NCBI GenBank assembly: GCA_958370785.1
Contig: CATXKN010000002.1
Location: 248,001-312,000, forward strand
Origin: an uncultured Collinsella sp.
GTDB lineage: Bacteria > Actinomycetota > Coriobacteriia > Coriobacteriales > Coriobacteriaceae
Length of the DNA: 64,000 bases
Direction of reading: 5' to 3'
Below, piece after piece: positions 1 through 8,917 of the stretch. How positions within the stretch are numbered: position 1 is the first letter of the stretch; every line of letters begins with the position of its first letter. The translations under genes were made by a program, and so were the position numbers. The notes below the pieces were generated by a model. The model saw only the letters and a list, made by a program, of their open reading frames with translations, ran no database searches and was not told the origin of the DNA.

Positions 1-432
1 AAACAGTACGTGCCTCACGTGTTTTTGTCTGCCGTGTCGCGCGATGGCGACGGCGATGCCTATAAGTACAACGGTAAGGGCAAGAAGAAGCGCCTGGAGG
101 CCAAGATCAGCAGCGATTCGGATTTGGCTCTTGTTCGCAACGGCATGCACGATGTGATTTACACGGCATCGACGTCCCTGGCGGCTCACTTTGGCACCCT
201 GACGCCGCAGGTATACGGCAAGTCGGGCACGGGCGAGAAGAGCGGCGAGGACGAATACGCGTGGTTCTGCGCCTATGCCCCTGCTGACGATCCTAAGTAC
301 GTGATTGCCACCATCTTGGAGCAAGGCGGTGGCGGCTCAGATACCGCGATGCATGTCGTGCGTGACGTGCTCGGCGTGATTTATGACGAGCCCGATACCT
401 CTTCGGCCTCGGGCGATTCCTCGGTTCGATAG
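1..432 (+). CDS. Penicillin-binding protein 2-type transpeptidase, C-terminal end (partial)
   Basis: This is the last 143 codons of a class B penicillin-binding protein, which cross-links peptidoglycan on the outer face of the membrane. The reading frame is open from base 1, so the start lies outside the window. The fragment carries the KTG-box variant KSGTGE near residue 73 of the fragment. The typical ending follows, with AWFCAYAPADDP and an EQGGGGSD stretch. The stop at 430-432 lies ten bases before the rodA start, so the two are co-transcribed. The elongasome PBP2-RodA pairing supports MrdA rather than FtsI, but the diagnostic N-terminus is not visible. Confidence 0.9.
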   Translation, partial: KQYVPHVFLSAVSRDGDGDAYKYNGKGKKKRLEAKISSDSDLALVRNGMHDVIYTASTSLAAHFGTLTPQVYGKSGTGEKSGEDEYAWFCAYAPADDPKYVIATILEQGGGGSDTAMHVVRDVLGVIYDEPDTSSASGDSSVR

Positions 433-441
433 GAGGTGGCG

Positions 442-1668
442 ATGGACTTTTCGCCAGCGGACCTGTTCCGCTCAACCAAAACCGGTTCTCGCAGCAGCCT
501 GGACCGCGTCAACAAGCAACTTTCGGCCTCGCGTAGCACGTTTCGCCAAAAGGTGCATATCGGTGTGCTGCTGGCTACCGTCGCGCTCGTTGCCTATGGC
601 GCCATCATCATTTGGTCGGCCTCGCAGTTTAAGGCTGATGCCTCGTTCTCGCGCCACCTGCTGGGCATTGGCATTGGCGCGGTGCTGGCGGTGCTCGTCT
701 GGCGCACCGACCTGCGTGGCATTTCCAATTTCTCGACGGCGCTGCTCGTCATTGACCTTATTGTGATCTTCTCGCCCAAGATTCCGGGCCTGTCCTATAC
801 GGGCGGTCTGGGCATGACGGGCTGGATCAAGATCCCCGGTATCGGCCTGACCTTCCAGCCCGTTGAGCTCGCCAAGCTCATCACCATCTTCTTTATGGCC
901 ACGCTTGGCTCGCAGTACAACGGGCGTATCGATACCGTTCGCGACTACATTAAGCTCTGCGGCATGCTGTCCATTCCGTTTTTGGCCGTCGTCGCCATGG
1001 GCGACCTGGGCTCGGGTCTGGTCGTGCTGGTGTCGGGCGCCATCGTCATCTGCATGAGCGGTGCGCGTCGCGAATGGGTGCTGTCGACCTTGGCCCTGCT
1101 GGTCGGCTTGATTGCGCTCATCTTGGCGCTCGACTCGGTCTTTGATTCGCTCCTTGGCCACGATGTGCTTATCAAGCAGTATCAGATGAACCGTCTGACA
1201 GTCTTCATCGACCCCGACAATGCCAATTCGGATGATGCCTACAACCTGCAGCAGTCGCTCATCGCCGTCGGCTCGGGTGGCTTCTTTGGTAAGGGCCTGG
1301 GCCACGCAACGCAGTCGGCCGGCGGCTTTCTACCCGAGTTCCACACCGACTTCGTCTTCGCCTTCCTGTCCGAGACGTTCGGCTTCTGCGGCTCCTTTTT
1401 GCTTCTGTGCCTCTACGTGATGCTGATTTTCTCGACGATCCGCGTTGCCTTTAAGTGCGAGTCACTGTTTTTGCGCCTATCGTGCGTGGGTATCGTCGGC
1501 ATGTGGGCGTTCCAAACCTTCGAGAACATCGGCATGTGCATTGGCATGATGCCGATTACCGGTATTCCGCTGCCGTTTATTAGTTTTGGTTCGTCGTCGA
1601 TGATGATTCAGTTGCTGACGGTGGGTATCGTACAATCCATATGGCGGCATCGTTCGGGCGCCGCGTAA
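442..1668 (+). CDS. rodA: RodA/FtsW-family (SEDS) peptidoglycan glycosyltransferase
   Basis: The product is a 408-residue polytopic membrane protein that polymerises lipid II into glycan strands. After a soluble N-terminus of about 40 residues there are roughly ten hydrophobic segments. SEDS signatures are visible near GKGLGHATQSAGGFLPEFHTDFVFAFLSE and near the C-terminal GIPLPFISFGSSS. The start is the ATG at 442, behind AGGAGG at 431-436; a GTG at 436 is in frame but lies inside the ribosome binding site. Its position directly after a PBP2-type gene favours RodA (elongation) over FtsW (division). The family assignment is firm and the paralogue choice is inferred. Confidence 0.9.
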   Translation: MDFSPADLFRSTKTGSRSSLDRVNKQLSASRSTFRQKVHIGVLLATVALVAYGAIIIWSASQFKADASFSRHLLGIGIGAVLAVLVWRTDLRGISNFSTALLVIDLIVIFSPKIPGLSYTGGLGMTGWIKIPGIGLTFQPVELAKLITIFFMATLGSQYNGRIDTVRDYIKLCGMLSIPFLAVVAMGDLGSGLVVLVSGAIVICMSGARREWVLSTLALLVGLIALILALDSVFDSLLGHDVLIKQYQMNRLTVFIDPDNANSDDAYNLQQSLIAVGSGGFFGKGLGHATQSAGGFLPEFHTDFVFAFLSETFGFCGSFLLLCLYVMLIFSTIRVAFKCESLFLRLSCVGIVGMWAFQTFENIGMCIGMMPITGIPLPFISFGSSSMMIQLLTVGIVQSIWRHRSGAA

Positions 1669-1686
1669 CCGCTGGAGGGGTTTGCC

Positions 1687-2616
1687 ATGAAGATTCCCGT
1701 AGATAAGTTGACCAGCGCTTTTAAGATGGGCGCGTCTGTTAAGAAGGATTCCGATACGCCGGTTCGTGTTTCGGTTTACCTTGATTCGACTGCGTCTCGC
1801 TTTTTGGTCGAGACGGTGCGCGATGCCTTTGTGCCGCAGACGACTTCGGGCATTGTGCGTGTTGATCGCCTAGGGGAGGACCGTATCGTTCCCAAGGCCG
1901 ATACCGACGTGGTGCTGGTCCTCTCGTGTGGTTCCGACCGTCTGGAGAGTGCTGTGCAGGAGCTCGTGATTGCCGGCGCGCCCGTGTGCGTGCTTGCCGA
2001 GTCTGCCGTCGAGGTGCCGTTCGTTGAGGAATCTACTCCCATGCTCGGCGTGGTGTCAGCGACTGATAAGACCTATCTTCTCGAGACGCTTGCCCGCTGG
2101 ATTCTCGATCGTACGGACAAGGAGACGGCTTTTGCCGCCAACTTTGCCTTTATGCGCATCGCGGCGGCAAATCGCATCATTACCTCGTGCGCGCTCACCA
2201 ACATGGCGACGGGCGCCCTGGTGTTTTTGCCGGGTGCCGACTATCCCGTGATGGCTCTGGCGCAGGTGGGCATGCTCTTTGAGCTGGCGGCTATCTTTGG
2301 GCGCGGCATTAAGCCCGAGCGCGGCTACGAGGTCGCGGGCGTGCTTGCCGGCGGTCTGGTGATTCGTGCCGTCACCCGCGCATTGGTGAAGCAGACGCCG
2401 CACATTGGCTTTGTCGTAAAGGCGCTTACCGCCGCCGCGGGTACCTATGGCATGGGTCGCGCGCTCGTGTCGCTCTACGAGCGCGATGTGGACTACAGCC
2501 GTGCCAATGAGGTTGTCAGCGCCACGTTCTCGCGCGTTCGCGACCTGGTGACCACGGTCGCCGGTGCCACCCGTCCTATGAGTCCTTTCGAGGATGCATC
2601 CGATCTCGCTGCTTAG
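1687..2616 (+). CDS. DUF697-like (YcjF-type) membrane-associated protein of unknown function
   Basis: The product has 309 residues. Residues 1-165 are soluble and I do not recognise them. Residues about 165-285 resemble the DUF697 domain seen in YcjF-like proteins: a hydrophobic stretch with FLPGADYPVMALAQ, then AAIFGR, then a glycine-rich GVLAGGLVIRAVTRAL segment and AGTYGMGRALVSLYE. These are likely two membrane-inserting hairpins. The ATG at 1687 follows GGAGGGG. It sits 18 bases after rodA and 9 bases before the radical SAM gene, so it is in the same transcription unit. No function is known to me; the neighbours hint at the cell envelope. Confidence 0.7.
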   Translation: MKIPVDKLTSAFKMGASVKKDSDTPVRVSVYLDSTASRFLVETVRDAFVPQTTSGIVRVDRLGEDRIVPKADTDVVLVLSCGSDRLESAVQELVIAGAPVCVLAESAVEVPFVEESTPMLGVVSATDKTYLLETLARWILDRTDKETAFAANFAFMRIAAANRIITSCALTNMATGALVFLPGADYPVMALAQVGMLFELAAIFGRGIKPERGYEVAGVLAGGLVIRAVTRALVKQTPHIGFVVKALTAAAGTYGMGRALVSLYERDVDYSRANEVVSATFSRVRDLVTTVAGATRPMSPFEDASDLAA

Positions 2617-2625
2617 GGGTTTCTT

Positions 2626-4503
2626 TTGCGCGTTCCATACCAAGACTGTTTTCATCTGATCGAGCCGCTGCTCGCCAAGGTCGAAAAGCCGAGTCGCTAT
2701 ATCGACCACGAGTGGGGCACGCTCTCAAAGGCCGATGCCGACTATCGCTGCTGCATGATCTATCCGGACGTGTATGAGGTCGGTCTGCCCAATCAGGGCA
2801 TCGCCATTCTCTACAACATCCTTAATCAGGCCGAGGGCATTTCCTGCGAGCGCGGTTATGTGCCGTGGCCCGATATGGGCGATGCCATGCGCGAGGCGGG
2901 GATTCCACTGCTGTCGCTCGAGGGTGCAGCGCCCGTGGCCTCGTTCGACATCGTCGGCATGCATGTGCCGCACGAGATGGCTGTGACGAACTTCCTCGAA
3001 GCGCTCGATCTCGCTGGCATTCCGCTGTTGGCTGCCGACCGCACCGAGGACGACCCCATCATCGTCGCCGGTGGTCCCTCGGTGTATAACCCCGAGCCGT
3101 ATGCGGCATTCTTCGATGCCATCCTCATTGGCGAGGGCGAGGAGTCGCTGCTCGAGATCTGCCAGTTGCATCGCCGCTTGCGCGACGAGGGCGTCTCGCG
3201 CGCTCAGATTGTCGAGCAGCTCGCGACGGTCGCCGGTACCTATGTGCCGTCCCTGTATGAGGTGCGTCATGACGAGCCCTGCTCCCCGCATGGCTACACC
3301 GTGCCGCGCGAGGGCAAGGACGTCCCGCCGGTAGTCTACAAGCGCGTCGTCGAGGACTTTGGTGCCACCAATCCGCTGTCGCAGTCGTGCGTACCCTATG
3401 CGCAGCTGGTTCACGACCGCCTGTCTATCGAGATCCTGCGTGGTTGCGCCCGCGGCTGCCGTTTTTGCCAGGCAGGTATGACGTATCGCCCGGTGCGTGA
3501 GCGCTCGGCCGACCAGATCGTGTCCTCGGTGATCCAGGGTCTGGAAAAGACTGGCTATGACGAGGTGTCGCTTACCTCGCTTTCGACGACCGACCACTCC
3601 TGTATCCGCGACGTGCTCGGTCGCCTTAACCGCCGTCTGGAAGATACGGGCATTCGCGTGTCCATTCCCTCGCAGCGCCTGGATTCGTTTGGCGTTGATA
3701 TGGCCGAGTCGGTCGCCGGCGAAAAGAAGGGCGGCCTGACGTTTGCGCCCGAGGCGGGCAGCCAGCGTATGCGCGACATCATCAACAAGAACGTGACCGA
3801 GGAGGATTTGGATCGCGCGGCCAAAGCAGCCTTCGAGGCCGGCTGGAACCGCATGAAGCTCTACTTCATGATGGGCCTTCCCGGCGAGCGCGACGAGGAC
3901 ATCGTGGCTATCGCCAACCTGGCCGATCACGTGCTGGAGCTTGGTCGCTCCGTGGTGCCCAAGGCGCGCCGTGGGTCTATCTCGGTGTCCATCTCTGTTT
4001 CGGTGTTCATCCCCAAGGCGGCAACACCCTTCCAGTGGTGCCCGCAGCTCGATTACGATGACGTCAAGCGCCGCCAGAAGCTACTCATCACGAGCGTGCG
4101 CAACCGTGCCGTTCGCGTGCACTACCACGACGCGGAGACCTCGCTTATCGAGGCTGCGCTTTCCCGTGCCGGCCGCGATATGACGCCGGTCATCATCGAT
4201 GCCTGGCGTGCGGGCTCGCGCTTCGACGCCTGGGTGGAGCACTTCTCACTCGACAACTGGAAGGAGGCCGCTGCCAAAAACGGCATCGACCTCAATGAGC
4301 TGGTGCACCTGCCCTACGAGCTGGACTGGCGCCTGCCCTGGGAGCACGTGAGCCCCGGCTGCTCGCGTGGCTTCCTCGAGCGCGAATACCGCCGTTCGCT
4401 CGAGGGCGTCACGACGCCCGATTGCACCCGCACGTCGTGCACCGGCTGCGGAATCTGTCCCACGCTCCACGCCAAGAACGTATTGATGGGTGATCGCGCA
4501 TGA
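2626..4503 (+). CDS. Radical SAM protein, TIGR03960 family
   Basis: The product is a 625-residue protein with an N-terminal B12-binding-like region and a central radical SAM core. The [4Fe-4S] triad is Cys274, Cys278 and Cys281 in RGCARGCRFC. A C-terminal cysteine cluster (CTRTSCTGCGIC) probably binds further metal. The family is usually encoded beside a DUF2344 protein, as here, and in some lineages is fused to it. The substrate is not established; a tRNA or ribosome-related modification is often suspected because of neighbours such as rplU. The TTG start at 2626 has an AGGGGT upstream, and the N-terminus KPSRYIDHEWG fits the family. Confidence 0.88.
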   Translation: MRVPYQDCFHLIEPLLAKVEKPSRYIDHEWGTLSKADADYRCCMIYPDVYEVGLPNQGIAILYNILNQAEGISCERGYVPWPDMGDAMREAGIPLLSLEGAAPVASFDIVGMHVPHEMAVTNFLEALDLAGIPLLAADRTEDDPIIVAGGPSVYNPEPYAAFFDAILIGEGEESLLEICQLHRRLRDEGVSRAQIVEQLATVAGTYVPSLYEVRHDEPCSPHGYTVPREGKDVPPVVYKRVVEDFGATNPLSQSCVPYAQLVHDRLSIEILRGCARGCRFCQAGMTYRPVRERSADQIVSSVIQGLEKTGYDEVSLTSLSTTDHSCIRDVLGRLNRRLEDTGIRVSIPSQRLDSFGVDMAESVAGEKKGGLTFAPEAGSQRMRDIINKNVTEEDLDRAAKAAFEAGWNRMKLYFMMGLPGERDEDIVAIANLADHVLELGRSVVPKARRGSISVSISVSVFIPKAATPFQWCPQLDYDDVKRRQKLLITSVRNRAVRVHYHDAETSLIEAALSRAGRDMTPVIIDAWRAGSRFDAWVEHFSLDNWKEAAAKNGIDLNELVHLPYELDWRLPWEHVSPGCSRGFLEREYRRSLEGVTTPDCTRTSCTGCGICPTLHAKNVLMGDRA

Positions 4504-5312
4504 GTGAGCGCTTGACCGACAATCCCACGCTCTTTAGGCTGCGCGTTCGCTACGGCAAGCGTGATCGCCTTAAGTACCTGGGCCATCTGGAACTAATCCA
4601 TACCATTGAGCGCATCGTGCGCCGTGCGGGCCTGCCCTATGCCGTGACGCAGGGTTTCTCGCCGCATATGCGCGTGGGCTTTTCGTCGGCGCTGCCCGTG
4701 GGCACGTCATCGACCTGCGAGTGGTATGACCTGTTTATGACTGAGTTCGTCGCTCTCGACGAGGCCTTTGAGCGCCTGGCCGCTGCATCGCCTGCCGATC
4801 TGGCGCCTATCGAGGCTGCCTACATCGACGTGCGTACGCCGGCGCTGACGGCTCAGTTTACGCGTCTGTCGTACCGCATCGACTTGCACCTGGACTCCGA
4901 GGCCCCCGTGAGCGCCGACGAGGTGCGCGCTGCGATCGACACGCTGCGCGCGGGTCATGGCATTGACTATGCGCGCGGCAAAAAGAGCAAGCGTCTTGAT
5001 CTGGATCATACGCTCGTTGGCTATGAGCTCACGGCGGGGGAGCGGCCGGACCATCTGGTGCTCATGCTCGACACCCATGCCGACAACGAGGGTTCCATGC
5101 GTCCGGAGATTTTGCTTTCTGCTGCTGATGTTTTGTTGCAGGGCTTGACCCCGGGCGTCGATGCACCTATTGTTTCCACCGGTATGCAAGACCTCGTGAC
5201 CATCTGCTCCTACGATGTCGAGCGTCAGAATCAAGCATGCGAGGACGACGAGGGCCGACTCGTCAGCCCCATACCTGTGCGAACTTGTGGATTTGCTCCA
5301 CATACTCGTTGA
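4500..5312 (+). CDS. TIGR03936 / DUF2344 family protein
   Basis: The product is a 270-residue partner of the preceding radical SAM protein. The start overlaps the upstream stop as ATGA (4500-4503), which indicates translational coupling. Family features are RLRVRYGKRDRLKYLGHLELIHTIERIVRRAGLPYAVTQGF at the N-terminus, shared with the C-terminal part of fused homologues, and a basic, possibly RNA-binding surface. The last 30 residues are less conserved. The promoter of the rplU unit overlaps the stop codon of this gene. The molecular function is unknown; only the pairing is well supported. Confidence 0.82.
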   Translation: MSERLTDNPTLFRLRVRYGKRDRLKYLGHLELIHTIERIVRRAGLPYAVTQGFSPHMRVGFSSALPVGTSSTCEWYDLFMTEFVALDEAFERLAAASPADLAPIEAAYIDVRTPALTAQFTRLSYRIDLHLDSEAPVSADEVRAAIDTLRAGHGIDYARGKKSKRLDLDHTLVGYELTAGERPDHLVLMLDTHADNEGSMRPEILLSAADVLLQGLTPGVDAPIVSTGMQDLVTICSYDVERQNQACEDDEGRLVSPIPVRTCGFAPHTR

Positions 5313-5337
5313 CGGGGGTATTATCGCCTGCTACTAT
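5309..5337 (+). promoter_or_regulatory. Sigma70-type promoter of rplU-rpmA
   Basis: TTGACG at 5309-5314 and TACTAT at 5332-5337 are separated by 17 bases. The -35 box overlaps the stop codon of the DUF2344 gene. Transcription would start near 5344, giving a leader of about 36 bases before rplU. Confidence 0.6.
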
Positions 5338-5379
5338 ATTCGGCTGTTGCACTAACTGATGCATGAAGGGCAAGTAAAC

Positions 5380-5754
5380 ATGTACGCAATCGTTAACACG
5401 GGCGGCAAGCAGTACAAGGTCGCCACCGACGATGTCATCACCGTCGAGAAGATCGAGGGCAATGAGGGCGACAAGGTCACCCTGCCGGTTATCTTCCTCA
5501 ACGATGGTAAGAAGATCGTCACCGATCCCGACAAGCTGGCCAAGGCCAAGGTTACCGCTCAGATCGTTGAGCAGTTCAAGGGTGAGAAGCAGCTGGTCTT
5601 CAAGTTCCACAAGCGTAAGCGCTATCGTCGTCTGAAGGGTCACCGTCAGCAGCTCACCAAGCTGAAGATTGTGAAGGTCCAGGCTACGTCCCGCGCCAAG
5701 AAGGCTGTCAAGGCAGAGGCCGAGGCTGTTGCCGAGGCTCCCGTCGCCGAGTAG
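5380..5754 (+). CDS. rplU: 50S ribosomal protein bL21
   Basis: The product is a 124-residue large-subunit protein that binds 23S rRNA. The canonical opening MYAIVNTGGKQYKV and the FKFHKRKRYRRLKGHRQ segment identify it. The start is the ATG at 5380, behind GAAGGG at 5365-5370; an earlier in-frame ATG at 5359 would add seven non-conserved residues. Bacterial bL21 is typically about 103 residues, so the last 20 or so form an extra Ala/Glu/Lys tail. It is followed by rpmA after 33 bases, the usual L21-L27 pair before obgE. Confidence 0.97.
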   Translation: MYAIVNTGGKQYKVATDDVITVEKIEGNEGDKVTLPVIFLNDGKKIVTDPDKLAKAKVTAQIVEQFKGEKQLVFKFHKRKRYRRLKGHRQQLTKLKIVKVQATSRAKKAVKAEAEAVAEAPVAE

Positions 5755-5787
5755 ATTACACTCGTAACGAAAGAGTAGGTATACACA

Positions 5788-6045
5788 ATGGCACACAAAA
5801 AAGGACTCGGTTCCTCCCGTAATGGCCGTGACTCCCGCGGTCAGCGCCTTGGCACGAAGCGCTTCGCCGGCCAGACGGTAACCACGGGCACGATTCTCGT
5901 CCGTCAGCACGGCACGCACATCCACCCGGGTGAGAACGTTGGCCGTGGCAAGGACGACACGCTGTTCGCGCTGGTCGACGGTACCGTTGAGTTCCACAAG
6001 GGTATCAAGCACAGGGTCAGCGTACGCCCGCTCGCGAACGCGTAA
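5788..6045 (+). CDS. rpmA: 50S ribosomal protein bL27
   Basis: The product is an 85-residue large-subunit protein whose N-terminus reaches the peptidyl transferase centre. It starts MAHKKGLGSSRNGRDS directly, without the cleavable N-terminal extension seen in many Firmicutes, so no Prp-type protease processing is expected. The RLGTKRFAGQ and GTHIHPGENVGRGKDDTLFAL segments are typical. It is co-transcribed with rplU and followed by a hairpin with a U tract before obgE. Confidence 0.97.
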   Translation: MAHKKGLGSSRNGRDSRGQRLGTKRFAGQTVTTGTILVRQHGTHIHPGENVGRGKDDTLFALVDGTVEFHKGIKHRVSVRPLANA

Positions 6046-6070
6046 TTCACCCTTCATAGAGCACATATGT

Positions 6071-6113
6071 GGGAGGCACTTGAGTTTTAGGATTCAAGGG
6101 TCTCCCTCTTTTT
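6071..6113 (+). terminator. Hairpin with U tract between rpmA and obgE
   Basis: GGGAG (6071-6075) pairs with CTCCC (6102-6106), and inside it CTTGA (6079-6083) pairs with TCAAG (6094-6098). TCTTTTT follows. It would end or attenuate the rplU-rpmA transcript before obgE. The obgE ribosome binding site begins only a few bases later, so it may be a partial terminator. Confidence 0.65.
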
Positions 6114-6129
6114 GTAGGAGGCGATTCTG

Positions 6130-7587
6130 TTGTCACAGTTCACCGATATCAGCCGCATTAACGTGTGCGGCGGCGACGGCGGTGCCGGATGCATGTCGTT
6201 TAGGCGCGAGGCCTTTGTCCCCAAGGGTGGCCCCGATGGTGGCGACGGCGGTCGTGGCGGCAATGTCGTCATCCAGGCCGATGCTCAGCTGTCTTCGCTG
6301 ATCGATTACCGCTTTAAGCATCACTTTCGTGCCGAGCGCGGTACGCACGGTCAGGGCGCCCGCCGCAACGGCAAGAGCGGCGAGGACCTTATCTTGAAGG
6401 TTCCCATGGGTACCGTGGTGCGCGAGCTCGACCCCGAGACGCAGACCCCGATGTTCGAGATTGCCGACTTGGTGCACGATGGTGAGCGCGTCGTTGTGGC
6501 CCCTGGTGGTGCCGGTGGCCTGGGCAATACGCACTTTGTGACGTCGGTGCGCCGCGCGCCCGCGTTCGCCCAGCTGGGTGAGCCTGCCGAGGAGCACTGG
6601 ATCGAGCTCGAGATGAAGCTCATGGCCGATGCCGCGCTCGTGGGCTTCCCCTCGGTGGGTAAGTCCTCACTCATCGCGCGCATGAGTGCCGCCCGACCCA
6701 AGATCGCCGACTATCCGTTTACCACGCTCGTGCCCAACCTGGGTATGGTGCGTGCCGGTGAGTACTCCTATGTCGTCGCCGACGTCCCCGGCCTTATCGA
6801 GGGTGCGAGCGAGGGCAAGGGTCTGGGCCATCAGTTCCTGCGCCACATTGAGCGCACGGCACTTATCATGCATGTCGTCGATATGACGGGCGGTTTTGAG
6901 GATCGCGATCCGGTCGAGGACTATCGCATCATCAACCGCGAGCTCGAGCAGTATGGTGCCGAGCTTTCGGAGCGCCCGCAGATCGTCGTCGCTAACAAGT
7001 GCGATGCGCCGGGCACGGCTGACAAGATTGCCGACCTCAAACGCGCTGCGCTCGACGATGGGCATATGTTCTTTGCCGTGTCTGCTGTGACGGGCGCCGG
7101 CCTCAACACGCTGATGCTTGCCGTGGGCGAGCAGGTGGCTAAGCTGCGCGCCGAGTTGGCTGTCTCCGATGAGCCGGTCGATCTGCGCGACGATGAGTGG
7201 GAGCGCCGTCGCCTGCAGCGTGAGAAGCGTTTCCGCATTGTTCAGGAAGAGCCCCATGCCTTCCGCGTGGTCGGTCGCGCCATCGAGCGTATGGTTATCC
7301 AGACCGACTGGGAAAACGAGGAAGCTGTCATCTACCTGCAGCATAAATTTGCGCGCATGGGTGTTGACGACGCGCTCGAGAAGGCCGGCTGCCGTGCGGG
7401 CGACGAGGTCCGCATTTGCCAGCGCGCCTTTGACTTTGAGGGCGCCGAGGACTTCTCGGAGTACGAGGAGGAGCTTGAGGATGAAGGCGTTGAGGTTATT
7501 GACGTAGCCGATGCTGCGGACGAGGGCGTCGAGGTTGTCGATGCGGCAGAAGTCGCGGACGATGTCGAGACCCCGGAGGGCGAGTAA
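6130..7587 (+). CDS. obgE: GTPase ObgE/CgtA
   Basis: The product is a 485-residue essential GTPase involved in 50S subunit assembly and stress control. Order: glycine-rich Obg domain (1-158); G domain with G1 GFPSVGKSS (172-180), switch motif DVPGLIEG (from 218) and NKCD (289-292); OCT domain (about 350-430) as in Gram-positive Obg proteins; then an acidic tail. The tail contains a near-duplicate block, DEGVEVIDVADAAD followed by DEGVEVVDAAEVAD. The TTG at 6130 is the start, behind AGGAGG at 6116-6121. It is followed by nadD after three bases. Confidence 0.96.
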   Translation: MSQFTDISRINVCGGDGGAGCMSFRREAFVPKGGPDGGDGGRGGNVVIQADAQLSSLIDYRFKHHFRAERGTHGQGARRNGKSGEDLILKVPMGTVVRELDPETQTPMFEIADLVHDGERVVVAPGGAGGLGNTHFVTSVRRAPAFAQLGEPAEEHWIELEMKLMADAALVGFPSVGKSSLIARMSAARPKIADYPFTTLVPNLGMVRAGEYSYVVADVPGLIEGASEGKGLGHQFLRHIERTALIMHVVDMTGGFEDRDPVEDYRIINRELEQYGAELSERPQIVVANKCDAPGTADKIADLKRAALDDGHMFFAVSAVTGAGLNTLMLAVGEQVAKLRAELAVSDEPVDLRDDEWERRRLQREKRFRIVQEEPHAFRVVGRAIERMVIQTDWENEEAVIYLQHKFARMGVDDALEKAGCRAGDEVRICQRAFDFEGAEDFSEYEEELEDEGVEVIDVADAADEGVEVVDAAEVADDVETPEGE

Positions 7588-7590
7588 GCT

Positions 7591-8268
7591 ATGTCGCTGC
7601 GCGGTGGAATTGGTCTGCCTGAGCTGCCTATCAAGGATGGGCAGGAGTTTCGGCTTGGCATTATGGGTGGCACCTTCGACCCGATTCATTACGGGCACCT
7701 GGTTACCGCCGAGCAGGCGCGCGAGTCGCTCGATTTGGACGCCGTGCTCTTTATGCCAGCCGGCTCTCCCGCATTTAAGCTCGACAAACCGGTGACGCCT
7801 GCCGAGGACCGTTATGCCATGACGGTCCTCGCCACCGCTGCGAATCCGGCTTTTTTGGCGAGCCGTTTCGAGATCGACCGTCCGGGCGTGACCTATACGG
7901 CCGATACGCTTCATGCCCTTCGCGATTTTTACCCGCCTCAGGTAAAGCTCTACTTTATTACGGGCGCTGACGCGATTATCGATATTGTGACCTGGCATGA
8001 TGCCGACCGAATCGCCGAGCTTGCCACGTTTATTGCGGCGACGCGACCGGGCTTTGATATCGATACTGCTCGCGCGCGAATCAAAGAGTCGGGCCTGCCG
8101 TTTGACGTGCGGTATATCCAGATTCCGGCGCTGGCGATTAGTTCGACTAACATTCGTAAGCGAGTTGCCCGTGGCATGAGCGTGCGCTATCTTACGAGCG
8201 AGTCCGTGCTCGGCTATATTCGCAAACGCGGGCTGTATGCCGATCTTGGGCAGGACGATTTTGATTGA
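7591..8268 (+). CDS. nadD: Nicotinate-nucleotide adenylyltransferase
   Basis: The product is a 225-residue cytosolic enzyme that joins nicotinate mononucleotide to AMP to make deamido-NAD, the penultimate step of NAD synthesis. The nucleotidyltransferase signature GTFDPIHYGH is at 27-36, after an N-terminal extension of about 20 residues. The second motif, ISSTNIRKRVARG, is near the C-terminus. The gene is tightly placed between obgE and yqeK, as in many Gram-positive genomes. The ATG start is three bases after the obgE stop. Confidence 0.95.
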   Translation: MSLRGGIGLPELPIKDGQEFRLGIMGGTFDPIHYGHLVTAEQARESLDLDAVLFMPAGSPAFKLDKPVTPAEDRYAMTVLATAANPAFLASRFEIDRPGVTYTADTLHALRDFYPPQVKLYFITGADAIIDIVTWHDADRIAELATFIAATRPGFDIDTARARIKESGLPFDVRYIQIPALAISSTNIRKRVARGMSVRYLTSESVLGYIRKRGLYADLGQDDFD

Positions 8269-8280
8269 TGGGGGAGAACG

Positions 8281-8889
8281 TTGTCGGTAGAAGATCAGTT
8301 TGAGGGAGACGAGCGCGCGCTATTGACGCGCATCCACGAGTTGCTCGATGTGCGCATGAAGGATAAACGTAAGCGCTACGTGCATTCGCTCGGGGTTGCC
8401 GAGACTGCGCTGCACCTAGCAGAGGTATACGGTGTCGACCGCTTTGATGCCGCTGCCGCCGGCCTGATTCACGACTGGGATAAGGTACTCTCCGACGACG
8501 AGCTCGTGGCCCGCGCGTTGCACTATGGCATTAAGGTTGCCGGCTCTCCGTCTGCCGCGACGCCGCTTTTGCATGGCCCGGTTGCCGCCTATGAGCTTCC
8601 GCAGCTATTTCCCGAGCTATCGCCGGCCGTTTTCCAGGCTGTCGACCGTCACACTGTGGGCGCCTGCGACATGACGCCGCTTGATATGGTGGTCTTTGTG
8701 GCCGACGCCATCGAGCCCAACCGCCATGGTGATTATGCCCACGCGCTGCGCAAGATGGTGGGGGAGTCGACGCTTGACGAGTTGTTCTTCTCCTGTTTTG
8801 CACAGGGTCTGGTCTACGTGATCCAGTCCGGGCGTTATCTTTATCCCACGGCTATTACGATTTACAACCATTACGCCCAGCTGCGCTAG
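8281..8889 (+). CDS. yqeK: YqeK-type HD-domain diadenosine tetraphosphate hydrolase
   Basis: The product is a 202-residue HD-superfamily phosphohydrolase; characterised YqeK members cleave Ap4A symmetrically to two ADP. His35 in RYVHSLGVAETA and the doublet His64-Asp65 in GLIHDWDK supply the metal ligands. A TTG start at 8281 follows GGGGAGAACG. The position between nadD and rsfS matches the conserved nadD-yqeK-rsfS cluster. The substrate is assigned from the family. Confidence 0.9.
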   Translation: MSVEDQFEGDERALLTRIHELLDVRMKDKRKRYVHSLGVAETALHLAEVYGVDRFDAAAAGLIHDWDKVLSDDELVARALHYGIKVAGSPSAATPLLHGPVAAYELPQLFPELSPAVFQAVDRHTVGACDMTPLDMVVFVADAIEPNRHGDYAHALRKMVGESTLDELFFSCFAQGLVYVIQSGRYLYPTAITIYNHYAQLR

Positions 8890-8917
8890 CTCGGGTGTGT
8901 CTAGAAAGAGGTATTCC

